From Trichobilharzia szidati (lineage: Eukaryota; Platyhelminthes; Trematoda; Strigeidida; Schistosomatidae): a DNA stretch of 64,000 bases. This document shows, piece by piece, positions 47,712 to 58,468 of this stretch (positions are counted from its first letter, which is position 1; each line of letters starts with the position of its first letter). A program made the position numbers and the translations under genes. The stretch covers positions 118,164,110 through 118,228,109 of the forward strand of contig OX235279.1 of NCBI GenBank assembly GCA_944472155.2, written 5' to 3'. The notes beneath the pieces were generated by a model, which was not told where the DNA came from, did no database searches, and worked only from the letters and a program-made list of their open reading frames with translations.

Positions 47712-48193
47712 ACTATCCCAGTTAAAGGTAAGACTTCAATTAGTAAGAATAACGTTCGGGTTAAGGTCTACAATCGGTGGTTACAACAAGCTGAGAAGCT
47801 GATTATTATTCGGGGTTAAAGCATTGGCTAAATACAGATTGCTTGTTTCATTTCAAATAGTGAAATTCGTATTTTTGGATGTTTGTGATTTCTCCGGATT
47901 TCCATGATTTTTAAGAAAACTCTAAATAAATTTTCCTTAAACCATTGGTTTTCTTTTTCTTGGCGAAACATCTGTTAATACGATTAGAAGATTAGGTAGC
48001 AAAGTAGGATGTTCTGTAATTGAGAATCGTAGTCGTTGTATTTCGGGTTAACATCGCACGTCTAACTGTTATAACCCTATGCATATAGGTTTTCCCTCAT
48101 GGTACATTATGATATCTAGAAGCCATAAGCACACTGTCTTCGGTAAATTTATTTTTACTTTTTAAGTGACTGAAAATAGTGAGTCATTTGAGG

Positions 48194-48518
48194 TGATGTG
48201 ATGAATACCTCTAAACGCTTTCGTGGCGATTAGGATATATTCATTTTTTTCGACTAGGAGACGATCTTGTTTACCAAGAAGTTTCTCAGGATGTCCTCTT
48301 TTACTTTGGAATTCAAAGATAACGTTAAGTCGCTCACTAAGGTAGTACCTAAAGGAGATTACCTTCAGTGAGAACTAATTTAAGATAGCTACGTAGCTTT
48401 AGGTAATGCGTCATAGAAGTAAGCAGCGTAGGTTAATTGTGTCTAAATATATTGAACGTTGTATAACTGGTCAAATCGTAGTTCTTACATACTAGTTAGT
48501 CTAATAAATAGTGAATGT
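48194..48518 (-). pseudogene. Decayed non-LTR reverse transcriptase, 3' remnant cut by Penelope insert
   Basis: Copy of 23229-23563 only. The match to the left arm ends at gtgaatgta (48510-48518), directly before the Penelope-like element. The rest of the reverse transcriptase on this side is missing. Confidence 0.75.
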
Positions 48519-48562
48519 AATAGAGAAGATTTGTAGCTCAGGTGGATGATTTACAATTGAAA

Positions 48563-48630
48563 GCGTTCTCTGAGCTGGTTGGTTTAATCGCGAACCTTTC
48601 GTCGTCCTTCCGGACAACATCTTCAACGCC
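48563..48630 (-). ncRNA. Hammerhead-like ribozyme motif in Penelope 3' end
   Basis: On the minus strand: TGAAGA (box 1, with T where the consensus has C), a perfectly paired stem GTTGTCC/GGACGAC closed by GGAA, then GAAA (box 2), then GGTT...AACC as a possible stem III. The outer GCGTT and AACGC could pair. The sequence between AACC and AACGC does not give a normal cleavage site. Penelope-like elements often carry hammerhead motifs, so this may be a decayed or unusual one. Confidence 0.35.
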
Positions 48631-48738
48631 ATATTTATCACGAAGTGAAATGATTTAAATTTTCTCATGCGTGATGTAATTGCGTCTCCTGGTTACTATC
48701 TTCACATATGTATTGACCACTTTCTATTGACTAGGATT

Positions 48739-50260
48739 TTAAACTTTTTGGTCACCTGATTTACTTTTTATTAATTGGTATACTTCATCTATATTAACGT
48801 GTTTGTTAATCGCATTTTCGCTTGAGTACCAGGCCTCTAGGAATTCTCTGGCACTTTTCGTGTTTCCTCTGTTTAAGATTTTGACATGATCCCAATCAAA
48901 CTGATGACCATAGTTGTCTGCATGCATTTATACTAAAGAATTCATATCATGTCTTTTCACGGCTGATTTATGTTCTTGGATTCTGATTCGAAGGGGACGC
49001 CCACTTTGGCCAATATAATGCTTGTTACAGTTCATACAATTTATTTTGTAGATGGTATTTATTTTATCCCCTTTTTCTGTTGGATCTTTCGGTTTGCATA
49101 ATATCGAATTAAGCGATTTGACTGGCTTGTGTGCTATATCTATATCAAACGGTTTCAGTACTCTAGCTGTTATTTCAGAGATGTTCCTCATGTATGGTAG
49201 AATGAATTTCCTTGTGGTCTTAGATGATGGTTTCTTGTTGGTGTTCTGACTCGACTTTAAACACTTTTTGATGAAATTTTGTGGATAACCATTCTTTTCG
49301 AAGACCGTTTGTAGGTACTTTTCTTCTATTCTTTTCAGCTCTGGAGTGCTGCAATGTGTCTGAACTCTTTTAAACAATGTCTGCACACAGTTTCGTTTGT
49401 GAGTAACTGGATTATTGCTAGAATAGTTGAGTATTTGATCTGTGTGCGTTGATTTTCTATAAACTTGTGTCTCTAAATCTCCTGTGTTGGTTCTCCTGAT
49501 TAAGACATCTAAAAATGGGATTTTTTTTATCTAATTCTTCTTCTCTCGTGAATTTGATGTCTTCAAATATGTTGTTTATTAATTTGTGAGTATATTCTAA
49601 ATCATTTCTCTCAATTATTACAAATGTATCATCAACGTAACGTATCCAGATTTTCGGTTTAATTATAGGTAGAGCTATTAATTCTAATCTTTGCATAACG
49701 GCTTCAGCTATTAATCCTGATATGGGCGATCCCATTGGTGTTCCTTTTATTTGTTCATATATTTGAGTATTGAACTGGAAGTATGTTGTAAGGCATAATT
49801 TTATGAGTTCTATCCAAGTTGATAATTGCGTTTTTGTGTTTTCATCACTATAGAGTAATTGTTGCATGGTTTCTATTGCTAGTTTTGGACTAATTGAAGT
49901 ATATAATGCTGTGACATCAAAGGACACCATTATTTCATTGTCTTCTACTTGAATGTTTTTGATTTTCTCTAAAAATTGGATTGACGAATTGATAGAATGG
50001 TCGCATGATTCTGTTAGGTAATTTAATTTCCTGAAAAGTTCTTTAGATAGATTATATGTTGGTGTTCCTGGAAGCGAAACGATTGGTCGTAAGGGAATAT
50101 TTGGTTTGTGTAGTTTCGGTCTACCATAGAATCGAGGTAAAATAGGTCCGTTAGATTTCATTCGCCATTGATCTTGTTCTGTAATTTGTCCTGATTTCGT
50201 TAGTTTATTTAACGTTGTTTTGATTTTGTTATCTAATGTTTGTATAGGGTTTTTTGTCAA
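48739..50260 (-). pseudogene. Penelope-like polyprotein, two lesions
   Basis: From ATG 50260 the frame gives RFYGRPKLHK and LRPIVSLPGTPTYNL (reverse transcriptase entry blocks), MVSFDVTALYTSI (about 49930), KGTPMGSPISGLIAE (about 49720) and RYVDDTFVII with YVDD at 49628-49639. An extra T in a run of T near 49515-49523 shifts the frame inside NPIFLDVLIRR. The frame resumes from about 49515 through KRNCVQTLF to the nuclease: INCMNCNKHYIGQSGRPLR (about 48975-49040) is the GIY-YIG core with its zinc-binding-like C..C. A TAA at 48928-48930 replaces a residue between SLV and MHADNYGH, after which EFLEAWYS carries the expected glutamate and the frame ends at 48739. Open sequence without an ATG continues upstream of 50260 (KAEDLLKDNNVYQQL). 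Confidence 0.88.
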
Positions 50261-50355
50261 CTGTTGATATACATTATTATCTTTGAGTAAATCCTCTGCT
50301 TTCTTTATGTAGTCTTCTGCTGTCTCCGCCAGCAGATTCTGCCAACTAGTGTCAA

Positions 50356-50471
50356 ATATAAACCACCAATTTACTGCCCTTTAGGCTGGAAATTAGCCAA
50401 ACAACATGGAAAACAAATGGTGAAATTAATGATCACGGATGCACACAATAGGATTAAAAAATACCAGCATG
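50356..50471 (+). other. Filler between Penelope insert and right-arm segment
   Basis: About 115 bases not found elsewhere in the window. A plus-strand frame is open and protein-like (LGWKLAKQHGKQMVKLMITD, then HNRIKKYQHVQKY). It may be an inverted 5' piece of the same retroelement, left by twin-priming-like integration, or unrelated filler DNA. Confidence 0.4.
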
Positions 50472-51889
50472 TACAAAAATATCTCAACTGTATTAATATT
50501 GTGCCATTGTCTGCTTAGCTGACTGGTAGCCTAACAAATGTAGGTGGTTCTCATGATTGCTGCAAGTGCAGTGCATTGGAGAAAGCAATCACTCGTCTAA
50601 ATGTCCTTGGATTGTGTTGATCGTGATAACTGAATCCAGTTAGCTCTATTATTACCAATCTACCGTCTGTTATACCATTCCCACTGACACTGTATACTTA
50701 ATGGTCCAGTATTTTTGGTCACCAATAGTGGAGATGAATTTCTCCGGAAATTTCCATTAACATGAAGCAGTACAGATGCATTACCACGATTGGATATCTA
50801 GGTTGAGTTATGCAGCAATGTTATCCTCATCAACACAACAGGTTTGTGTATCTTACAATATTTTAAGCATTTCTCTATGCTATTAACATTCTGCATAACT
50901 GTTTACAGTTGAGACTTATGTTCTTTATATTTGATGGCTATAGTTTACTAAATATGAGAGTGTAATTTCTGTAGGATTAATAAAACTTTTCACTAGACCT
51001 TACTGAGATTGTGGATCAATTTCTAAGTTACACATTTGCAACACTTCATTTAATGTAAACGCATGTGTTGTGAAGTTGATCTGCAATTAATCTTGATGAC
51101 AGAATGACTCCGCAATAGTATGGAATTTTCAGAGATTGTCTTGAAATTTGGGTATAATCCTCTAATACTGGAAAACTTATAAGGTCTATTTATGCATACG
51201 GCGTCAACATAAAAACCAGCTGTGGACTACAAATACCTTTATTTGCATAGGAATTTTACTTGATATTAACAGAATCAGTGTATTCATAGTGTATGCTAAT
51301 ATATAGAATCATCTTTTATGACTTCATGTTGTGCTATTCCTTACATGTGCTTTATTTTTTTCAGGTATACGGAGGTTGTCGAATATGAAATCAGCGGAAA
51401 TATCATTCGGTCAAACCAACGCCAATACCCTTCATCAGAATTTTCTTTTGTTAATTAATGAAATGTTTAATCTACTCTTGATTTCTACTTCCTCTAGACT
51501 TATTCAGTGCGTCACTATACAATGTGCTTTTGTAATAAGTGAATTCGGATTAATGCATGTTAGGCTTAGTTAGTGGAATGGAGATTTACCATAGTATTAT
51601 GAGACTGTTACTTTAGTCATTCGGAAGATTTCGTGTCTGTTTCTATACATTAGCACGCTGTAAAAACTAAGTAGGATTTGACAAGTTGAATAACAATTCT
51701 GTGCTGTTCGATACGCGAAAGTCACCTTATCTAGCCAGATGCAGGTCTGCATGCTTCTAAATGCCAAGTGTGTAGTCGAAGTAAATGTGGTAACTTAGAG
51801 TTAATAGCTACTTCATCAATTTGTTAATATGCAGTGACATCATCAAATAGACTTTACTTGGCGGTGAGGTAAGAAAGAATTTTTATTTA

Positions 51890-53308
51890 TTTCTAATATG
51901 CCGTTGAATCATGTGGTGTTATCCAATATTCATCATTTCTGTGATCAACAACTGCAGTATTTGCATATCTACTTTATGGATATTAAATAAGTTACGCCTT
52001 TACGCATCTAATTACCTCCAGTATTACAACAGTATTCCCTCTGCATTTGATGTGTGTACACTAAACAAGTTTTTGATACATTCTCCCACAAATGCCAAGT
52101 TTTCTAGTGTCACAAGTGTTAATAAGAGTTGCTTCCTTGATTTCAATACAAATGACGTTCTAAAATGTCTCCAGTCGACGAACCCTTCTTGTAGCCTAGC
52201 TCCAGATTGTTTGCCTGGCCTTATTCTTAAAAAATGTGCATGGACCTATTTGATGAATCTTTTTCCAGAAATGTCCTGCCACCCGTTTGAGAGGACAATA
52301 AAATCATCTGCTGGAATATGTTTTAAATTTAGACCTCTTGCTATTATATCTCCTTTTCTAAAAACTATGGAAAAGTTACTCTTACTTCACTTAAAGCCTT
52401 CCTAGATTACACATCTTCTCTCGACTTCGTACTTGAGGATATTTTGTTAAACAAGCTTGCTGAAACTGACTATTGGGTTGTCAAATGGCTGCATTCTTAT
52501 TTCTCAGGAAGAAAGCAGTACACTGTATGTCAGGGGAAGTCGTCCACCACTAATTATATTTTTGTTTGACGAACCTAAGTAAATATGCATACAAAATGAA
52601 CTTTGTCAAGTACGCGGACGATCTAACTATTTCAATGTCTGTTAACTCCCAGCTACACTGTATTAAGATGAACAGCTCTCCATCAGGAGTCAGAAAATGC
52701 TCTTAAACTATATCCTTCCAAATGTCAGACTGTTAATTTCAGTTTCCGATGTAAAGGGAAGTTAGCTGAACTGTTAAAAGTGAACTTGGTTTGGACACAT
52801 ATAAAGTTAGCTGAAGCTGATAATTCCTGTGACCGTTGCAAAATTGATGACAGTGATATAGAAATAAAGTATCTCGGACTAATTCATCACACAGCATATT
52901 AGCCCTAAATGTATACCACATGCAGGCATAATGTTTATGAGCTAGGTATGCTAATCAAGGTAAACACTTGTATTGTACATTCACTATTTATTAGACTAAC
53001 TAGTATGTAAGAACTACGATTTGACCAGTTATACAACGTTCAATATATTTAGACACAATTAACCTACGCTGCTTACTTCTATGACGCATTACCTAAAGCT
53101 ACGTAGCTATCTTAAATTAGTTCTCACTGAAGGTAATCTCCTTTAGGTACTACCTTAGTGAGCGACTTAACGTTATCTTTGAATTCCAAAGTAAAAGCGG
53201 ACATCCTGAGAAACTTCTTGGTAAACAAGATCGTCTCCTAGTCGAAAAAAATGAATATATCCTAATCGCCACGAAAGCGTTTAGAGGTATTCATCACATC
53301 ACCTCAAA
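51890..53308 (+). pseudogene. Decayed non-LTR reverse transcriptase, unit 2 right copy
   Basis: Copy of 27790-29205 at offset 24102, with YADD at 52611-52622. A few substitutions differ, for example LNKLRLYA for LNNLRLYA near 51990 and VNKSC for VSKSC near 52123. Stops remain at the same sites. Confidence 0.75.
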
Positions 53309-53783
53309 TGACTCACTATTTTCAGTCACTTAAAAAGTAAAAATAAATTTACCGAAGACAGTGTGCTTATGGCTTCTAGATATCATAATGTACCATGAGG
53401 GAAAACCTATATGCATAGGGTTATAACAGTTAGACGTGCGATGTTAATCCGAAACACAACGACTACGATTCTCAATTACAGAACATCCTACTTTGCTACC
53501 TAATCTTCTAATCGTATTAACAGATGTTTCGCCAAGAAAAAGAAAACCAATGGTTTAAGGAAAATTTATTTAGAGTTTTCTTAAAAATCATGGAAATCCG
53601 GAGAAATCACAAACATCCAAAAATACGAATTTCACTATTTGAAATGAAACAAGCAATCTGTATTTAGCCAATGCTTTAACCCCGAATAATAATCAGCTTC
53701 TCAGCTTGTTGTAACCACCGATTGTAGACCTTAACCCGAACGTTATTCTTACTAATTGAAGTCTTACCTTTAACTGGGATAGT

Positions 53784-54239
53784 TCATCCACCCACCAGAT
53801 CACCGTATTTTATCCGCTTTTTAAATCGTTTTGCAATAAATTGAATGGCTGTTAACACTGGCTTTACTACAGACAGTCCTAGTTCATGATTTGGATCAAG
53901 TATATCAAGCATTAACAAACATACGTTACATTTAACCTTTAGGGGTTTCTGATTGCTTTCCTGCTTCTTTTCGTTCCCGAAAATACATAAAAGCACAACA
54001 GATTCACACTCCTCATGTGGCTCAACCTTGTTTAATTTAGATTCTTTCACGATATATCTAATTTTTTTAACTGATAACAGATATACTGATGGAATAATCA
54101 CCTTCTCGAAAAGCTTCAAAGCTTTTTCAACTTCAAACCACGTTCTGAAATCTCCAGGTTTAATTTTCTCTTCGAAAGCTTTGCTAATATCAACTCTGAT
54201 CGTATTTTCCTCACCAGATTGACTCGTAGATTGCTTCAT
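53784..54239 (-). CDS. MULE-N-terminus-like zinc-cluster protein, unit 2 right copy
   Basis: Intact to the shared TGA, with the same domains as 47256-47711 and KKRIKYGDLVGG at the end. Here the frame is also open upstream of the usual ATG for 19 codons (from 54296), because the upstream sequence is a diverged version. The tail beyond the TGA runs to TAA 53677-53679. Function unknown; a DNA-binding remnant of a Mutator-derived gene is the best guess. Confidence 0.45.
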   Translation of the reverse strand: MKQSTSQSGEENTIRVDISKAFEEKIKPGDFRTWFEVEKALKLFEKVIIPSVYLLSVKKIRYIVKESKLNKVEPHEECESVVLLCIFGNEKKQESNQKPLKVKCNVCLLMLDILDPNHELGLSVVKPVLTAIQFIAKRFKKRIKYGDLVGG

Positions 54240-54245
54240 GCTGTA

Positions 54246-56804
54246 AACATGAATGTGAAAGAGATTGTTTTTTTCAGATTTGTACATATAATGCAATCAA
54301 TTAAGCCGGCAACAATAACGGCAACAAACGAATGAACTGGAAACAATGGCTTCTGCCACCCAAACATGTTCATGTGCATAATTTCCAAAACTTCTACACA
54401 GTACTTATTCATCAGTAGCTGAAAAACAACTAAAACCCTGAAACCATGCATGAAAGTAACTTATGAAACAATAACAATGAAAGGAATGCACTGACCTGGT
54501 GGTAAAAACTTTTGAAACCAACGAAATAACTCATTTCAGCAGCAACGGAAACAAAAATGAGGTGAAAAGCGACATTTGTGAACAATACGTATCAAGATTA
54601 GTTGTGAATAACTGCAGGATAAACGTAAAAACTAATAGTTTATTTTGTGGGTACAAGACCTCAGGTGTAATGTCCTGCAGATTTTGACAACCGGAACTGA
54701 ATTAGTTCACCCGGAGGGCTTGGCCAGCATTGCCGATAAGATAATAGAGGTTTATCGGGACACATCAACATGCAGAGCCTCTGATTAAGGTCAACAGCTC
54801 TTCTCATTATGCCTGCACCAGACAAATGAATATTACCTAGCTTCCAGTCGGCCACTTTACAGCCAACCTCACAAACAGAAAAACTAAAAACCTTAGTTCA
54901 AACGTCCAATCACATTGTAGTCGGTCACACTCATGGTTACGTAAGTGCTCATCTTCAAGAAAACTACCTGGAGTACGTACAGAAGCACGTGGAATATGTC
55001 GGTATCACTGTAGATTTGGATATTATGACTCTAGTCGCACAAACACTGGCAAATTTAGCGATAGTACTCGAGCTACATTAAATTTTCGAGACATTCGGCG
55101 ATAGCTACGGTGGGCAATCGTTTACCTTGGGTCTTCGACTGTGCCGAATACTCTGGTGAATTATAAAAGACGTCTAGAGTAATTCCAATCTGCTTGTTGA
55201 TGTCGACGGTAAAAGATGGATCAGTGCCTCCCTTCCATCATCCGTATTCAGTAAAATTATCGCCAGCAAATTGGTAAACCTTGAGTAGAGAAGAACTGTA
55301 GAGGTACGTAACATGTGATCCCACAGATTATATCAACAAAACTTGTGCGAAGAGAATCGAACTTCATTCCCAAGTAACCGTGTATCCTGATATTTTATTA
55401 TTCTGAATAAATATGGTATACTGTTTGAGTGCTGCATGTTTCTTCAGTATAATTTAATAATAAGCATCATTATCGTGTCTAAAAGTGCATCCACCACAAG
55501 TTTGAACTCAATGAACTCACGTTTTAATTGTTGTCCAGTTTACGTTAAATAACGGGACATAAGGAAAATCGTTTACGTTTCAGCCTCCAAAACGTGACAG
55601 TAACGTTTTGGTGCACCAGGGTCCTTCACTAACGAAACCTCATTCGCACTCAGGGATAACCAGTGTCTATTTTGAAAAGTATAAAGGTATCTACCAGGTT
55701 TCTCCCAGGTGCTGAGGTTCTTCGTGGACCTCGCCGCTGGTCTACGTGCAACTTTAGATGCACGACATAATTAATCAGGGAATATAATTCATGTTTATTA
55801 CTCATTTGAAAAAAACTTTATCTGAAAGTAAGTGAACTACTGAGACATGAATGAGAAGGTTTCTGACACATAAGTCTTTGTTTTGATTTCGCTTCGAATT
55901 CTCTTCAGTAATATTTAGACTTGAGCTATGGTCGTAACAACGAGTGCGACTGTTTATACTTTCCTATCACTGGGTTGTAGTAATATCAGTGAGGAATGGT
56001 ACTGGGAAAGTTTCCATAAAAACGGCCAGAGAAAGGTAGAATCCGAACGTGAGCAAGTTAGTTTTATTTGTAACATGAATGTAAGCGAAAATGAGGTCAC
56101 ATAAATGTCTCATCACTAGTAAGCTGGGAGGGACTGTTGTCAGTTGAGATAATAGCGTAGTAATTTAGTAACATCAGTGCGCCTATACTAGCTTTCTGAA
56201 TAGCATGCAATTTATGACGTGTTAGGTTCGAATTCACAGAAGATAGAATACAGGCTGCTTATACACACCAGATTCTCACTTAAATGTCAAATATCGCTTT
56301 TTGAGAGCCAGTGTAAACCAGTTTTATTTCTTCGTGATCGCTTCTTGATTGTGAGATGAAGGTTCCTGGTCTTTCATAAACTTTTGCATAGTTCGTCATG
56401 CCACTCGACCATCGTAGCTTTGGCTGACTACGAAAGGCGTGGCGATGATGGTGATTATAGGTATTTTGTATTTAAGACATTGTTGCTACTGTGAATGGGG
56501 TCGATCTTTTAACTCGTTAGTCGTCTGGTGTCGTCTAAAAAATGAGATAATAATAACAGATATAATTAACAAAGGTTATATAGACTTCAAAAGAGAAAGG
56601 AAGAAAACATAAAAGCGGACAGCTAATGAAATTTGGAACTGAAATGTATATAGAGTACATATACACGTGCATTTATGTACACATCAATAATAATAATAGT
56701 GTAAGGGACGTAATAGTTGGAGTAGTCAGGAGAGTAAGATACGAGAAAATATGCAGAAGTGAAATGATTAGTTTAGGTGTCTACCCATTATTAATGCGCT
56801 GGTT
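54246..56804. other. Unnamed region right of the repeat array
   Basis: Positions 54246-54365 are a diverged (about 80 percent) relative of 30140-30258 and end at ccaccca, where P2 begins in the other copy. From there to 56804 no gene or repeat family is recognised. A minus-strand frame at 54236-54451 contains LFPVHSFVAVIVAG, which resembles the frame LFPVHSLVAVIATG at about 22220-22260. Many short AT-rich tracts occur. Confidence 0.5.
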
Positions 56805-58240
56805 TTAAGGGGATAGTCCGTTTACTAGCAGTCCTTGTGTCGCTGCATGATCGTCCAGCCTTCGCTTAAAGCTGTCCACAGACGGTATTGAGTTCCAGTA
56901 AAAAGAAATGGCGCGCACTCGAATCTTTGCATTCTGGTGAGCTATCCTTCGTGGATTCACACGGGGGAGCCCATACGTACTTAACAACAGAATGCCTTTG
57001 TTTAGGTTATTCTAGTCATGTGTAATCCTGCAGGCTGTAATCAAGTCCCCCTAAGCCGATGGTGCCTGAATGTGAAGAGACAATTTCTTAAGCCGTTCGC
57101 CATATGGTTTGTTTCGGAGATACATCACCCCTTTTCTAGGCCGTCTTTGGACTTCTTACAAAAGGTTCGCGTCTCTTCTAATCAGTGGGGGTGCAGTGAT
57201 ATTGTGCATTTTAAGGTATGGGCTTACCTATGTTATGTGTAACCTTAGAGAGGCCTCAAAAGTGAATGCGCCTAACTGTCTGTGCCTAAAGTGCATGACT
57301 GCAGATGCCCCGTGTAATTCATGCTTGTGTTCATTTTTCCGTTAGGACTAGGCCTAAGTCACGCCCCGACATTGTGTAGGACTAGTTTTCGTTGCACAGG
57401 GTGTAACTTAGATTATGCAACCAACAGATGCATAGTTGCACTACTTTGCACTTTTTCAGATTGAAAGTCATACCATTGGCCACCACTCAGTCTCCATGAA
57501 GGTTTAGGTCTGCCTGCAGCCTCTCTGAGTGTTCTGAACACTTTAATGCCCTGCGAATCTGTGCGTCGTCAGAGTAAAGATTTGGGTAGCTTAGACGGCA
57601 TGGTAATTCAATGATAAAAAGGGCCCTAGGATAGAGCCCTGACACATTCCTGATGATGAGCTGTGTCGGGATAATCGGACTCGATTGATCTTAGTGCAGA
57701 ATTTCCTTTCATCTGGGTAGTACTTCAACCATGACAGAAGCGGCCCCCCATATCCGTCTAACTTATTTCGGGTAGGAGAAGGACATGGTTAACTGTGTCA
57801 AATGCCTCCTCAAAGTCTAAGATCACATGCACTAGAACATTCATAACCCAACGTGGTGTCCAATGGTTGCAAGCTGATAGTAGGTTTGTTAGACATGATC
57901 TACCTCCCCTGAAACCATGTTGCCCTTCATGGAGTCTGTCAGTCCTTGATGGGGTCATCAGTTAGACTTTCCAGTACTTTTGATACCAATGGGACTAACT
58001 GGTCTATAAATGATGGCATTTCGCCTATCCCCAACTTTGAAAATACAATAAAGGATGGATTTTCTCCAGTCGCTTGGCAGTTTCCACTGAGTGTTGGAAC
58101 AGGTCACGTAAGGGCCTAAAGGGAGCTTGAACACTGTTTCAGAACAGATATTCTGATGTCGTCGCAGCATGGGGACCTTCCAAATGTGAGTCTCTGTAAC
58201 TTTCCTAGTACCCTTGCCACTGGTCATTCCTTCCAAAAAA
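56805..58240 (-). pseudogene. CR1-like reverse transcriptase, decayed
   Basis: Minus-strand blocks: LPSDWRKSILYCIFKVGDRR (about 58030-58085), YRPVSPIGI, HEGQHGFRGGRSCLTNLLSA (about 57865-57925), VILDFEEAFDTVNH (about 57790-57830), then LYSDDAQIRRAL with YSDD at 57565-57576 in place of YADD or FADD, and the C-terminal FYWNSIPSVDSFKRRLDDH near 56845-56905. The catalytic aspartates are present, but the preceding residue and several frames are altered. Stops are frequent. Confidence 0.8.
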
Positions 58241-58468
58241 TAGAAGTGCTTCCCTTTTGACCTATACAGATATTGCCCAAATTGCTGTTAAACTGTTTGG
58301 AACGGCTAAACTGAATGTTTCAGTCATTTCTGAACTAGTGAGATATTGCCCCCTGGTTGGTTGGTTTTCTCTCCGACATGATTCGGTACAGTCTTTTGGG
58401 GTCCCCGGGAATTTTCTGACAAAGTTTTCCTGAAATGACCTACTGTCACTCCTGGCTCTTGTGTTGCA

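Larger units (their letters stand above)
48519..50355 (-). mobile_element. Penelope-like retroelement (reverse transcriptase + GIY-YIG), 5' truncated
   Basis: Penelope-like elements couple a telomerase-like reverse transcriptase to a C-terminal GIY-YIG nuclease. Here the minus strand carries both, then a 3' non-coding end (48519-48738) with a hammerhead-like motif. The element interrupts the second copy of the large palindrome. It is young: only one frameshift and one premature stop were seen in the coding part. The 5' end is truncated near 50340-50355. Cercyon-type Penelope elements are known from schistosomes, and this probably belongs there. Confidence 0.88.
36586..54245 (+). repeat. Direct repeat unit 2, rearranged
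   Basis: This is a copy of unit 1 with the palindrome centre and second small palindrome missing. It runs MULE copy 2, unnamed stretch, P3, zinc-cluster frame, truncated reverse transcriptase, Penelope-like insert, then a right-arm segment (50472-54245). About 2.8 kb corresponding to 23564-26369 is absent. The match stops sharply at about 54245. Confidence 0.9.
50472..54245 (-). repeat. Truncated right-arm segment in unit 2
   Basis: Direct copy of 26370-30145 and inverted partner, in part, of 47250-48518. It begins at tgtacaaaaatatctc, 35 bases inside the right arm, and ends where similarity falls from nearly complete to about 80 percent, close to the ATG of the zinc-cluster frame. Confidence 0.9.

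Noticed and set aside
49052..49249. Plus-strand frame inside the Penelope-like nuclease region
   Set aside because: Antisense shadow of the Penelope-like polyprotein.
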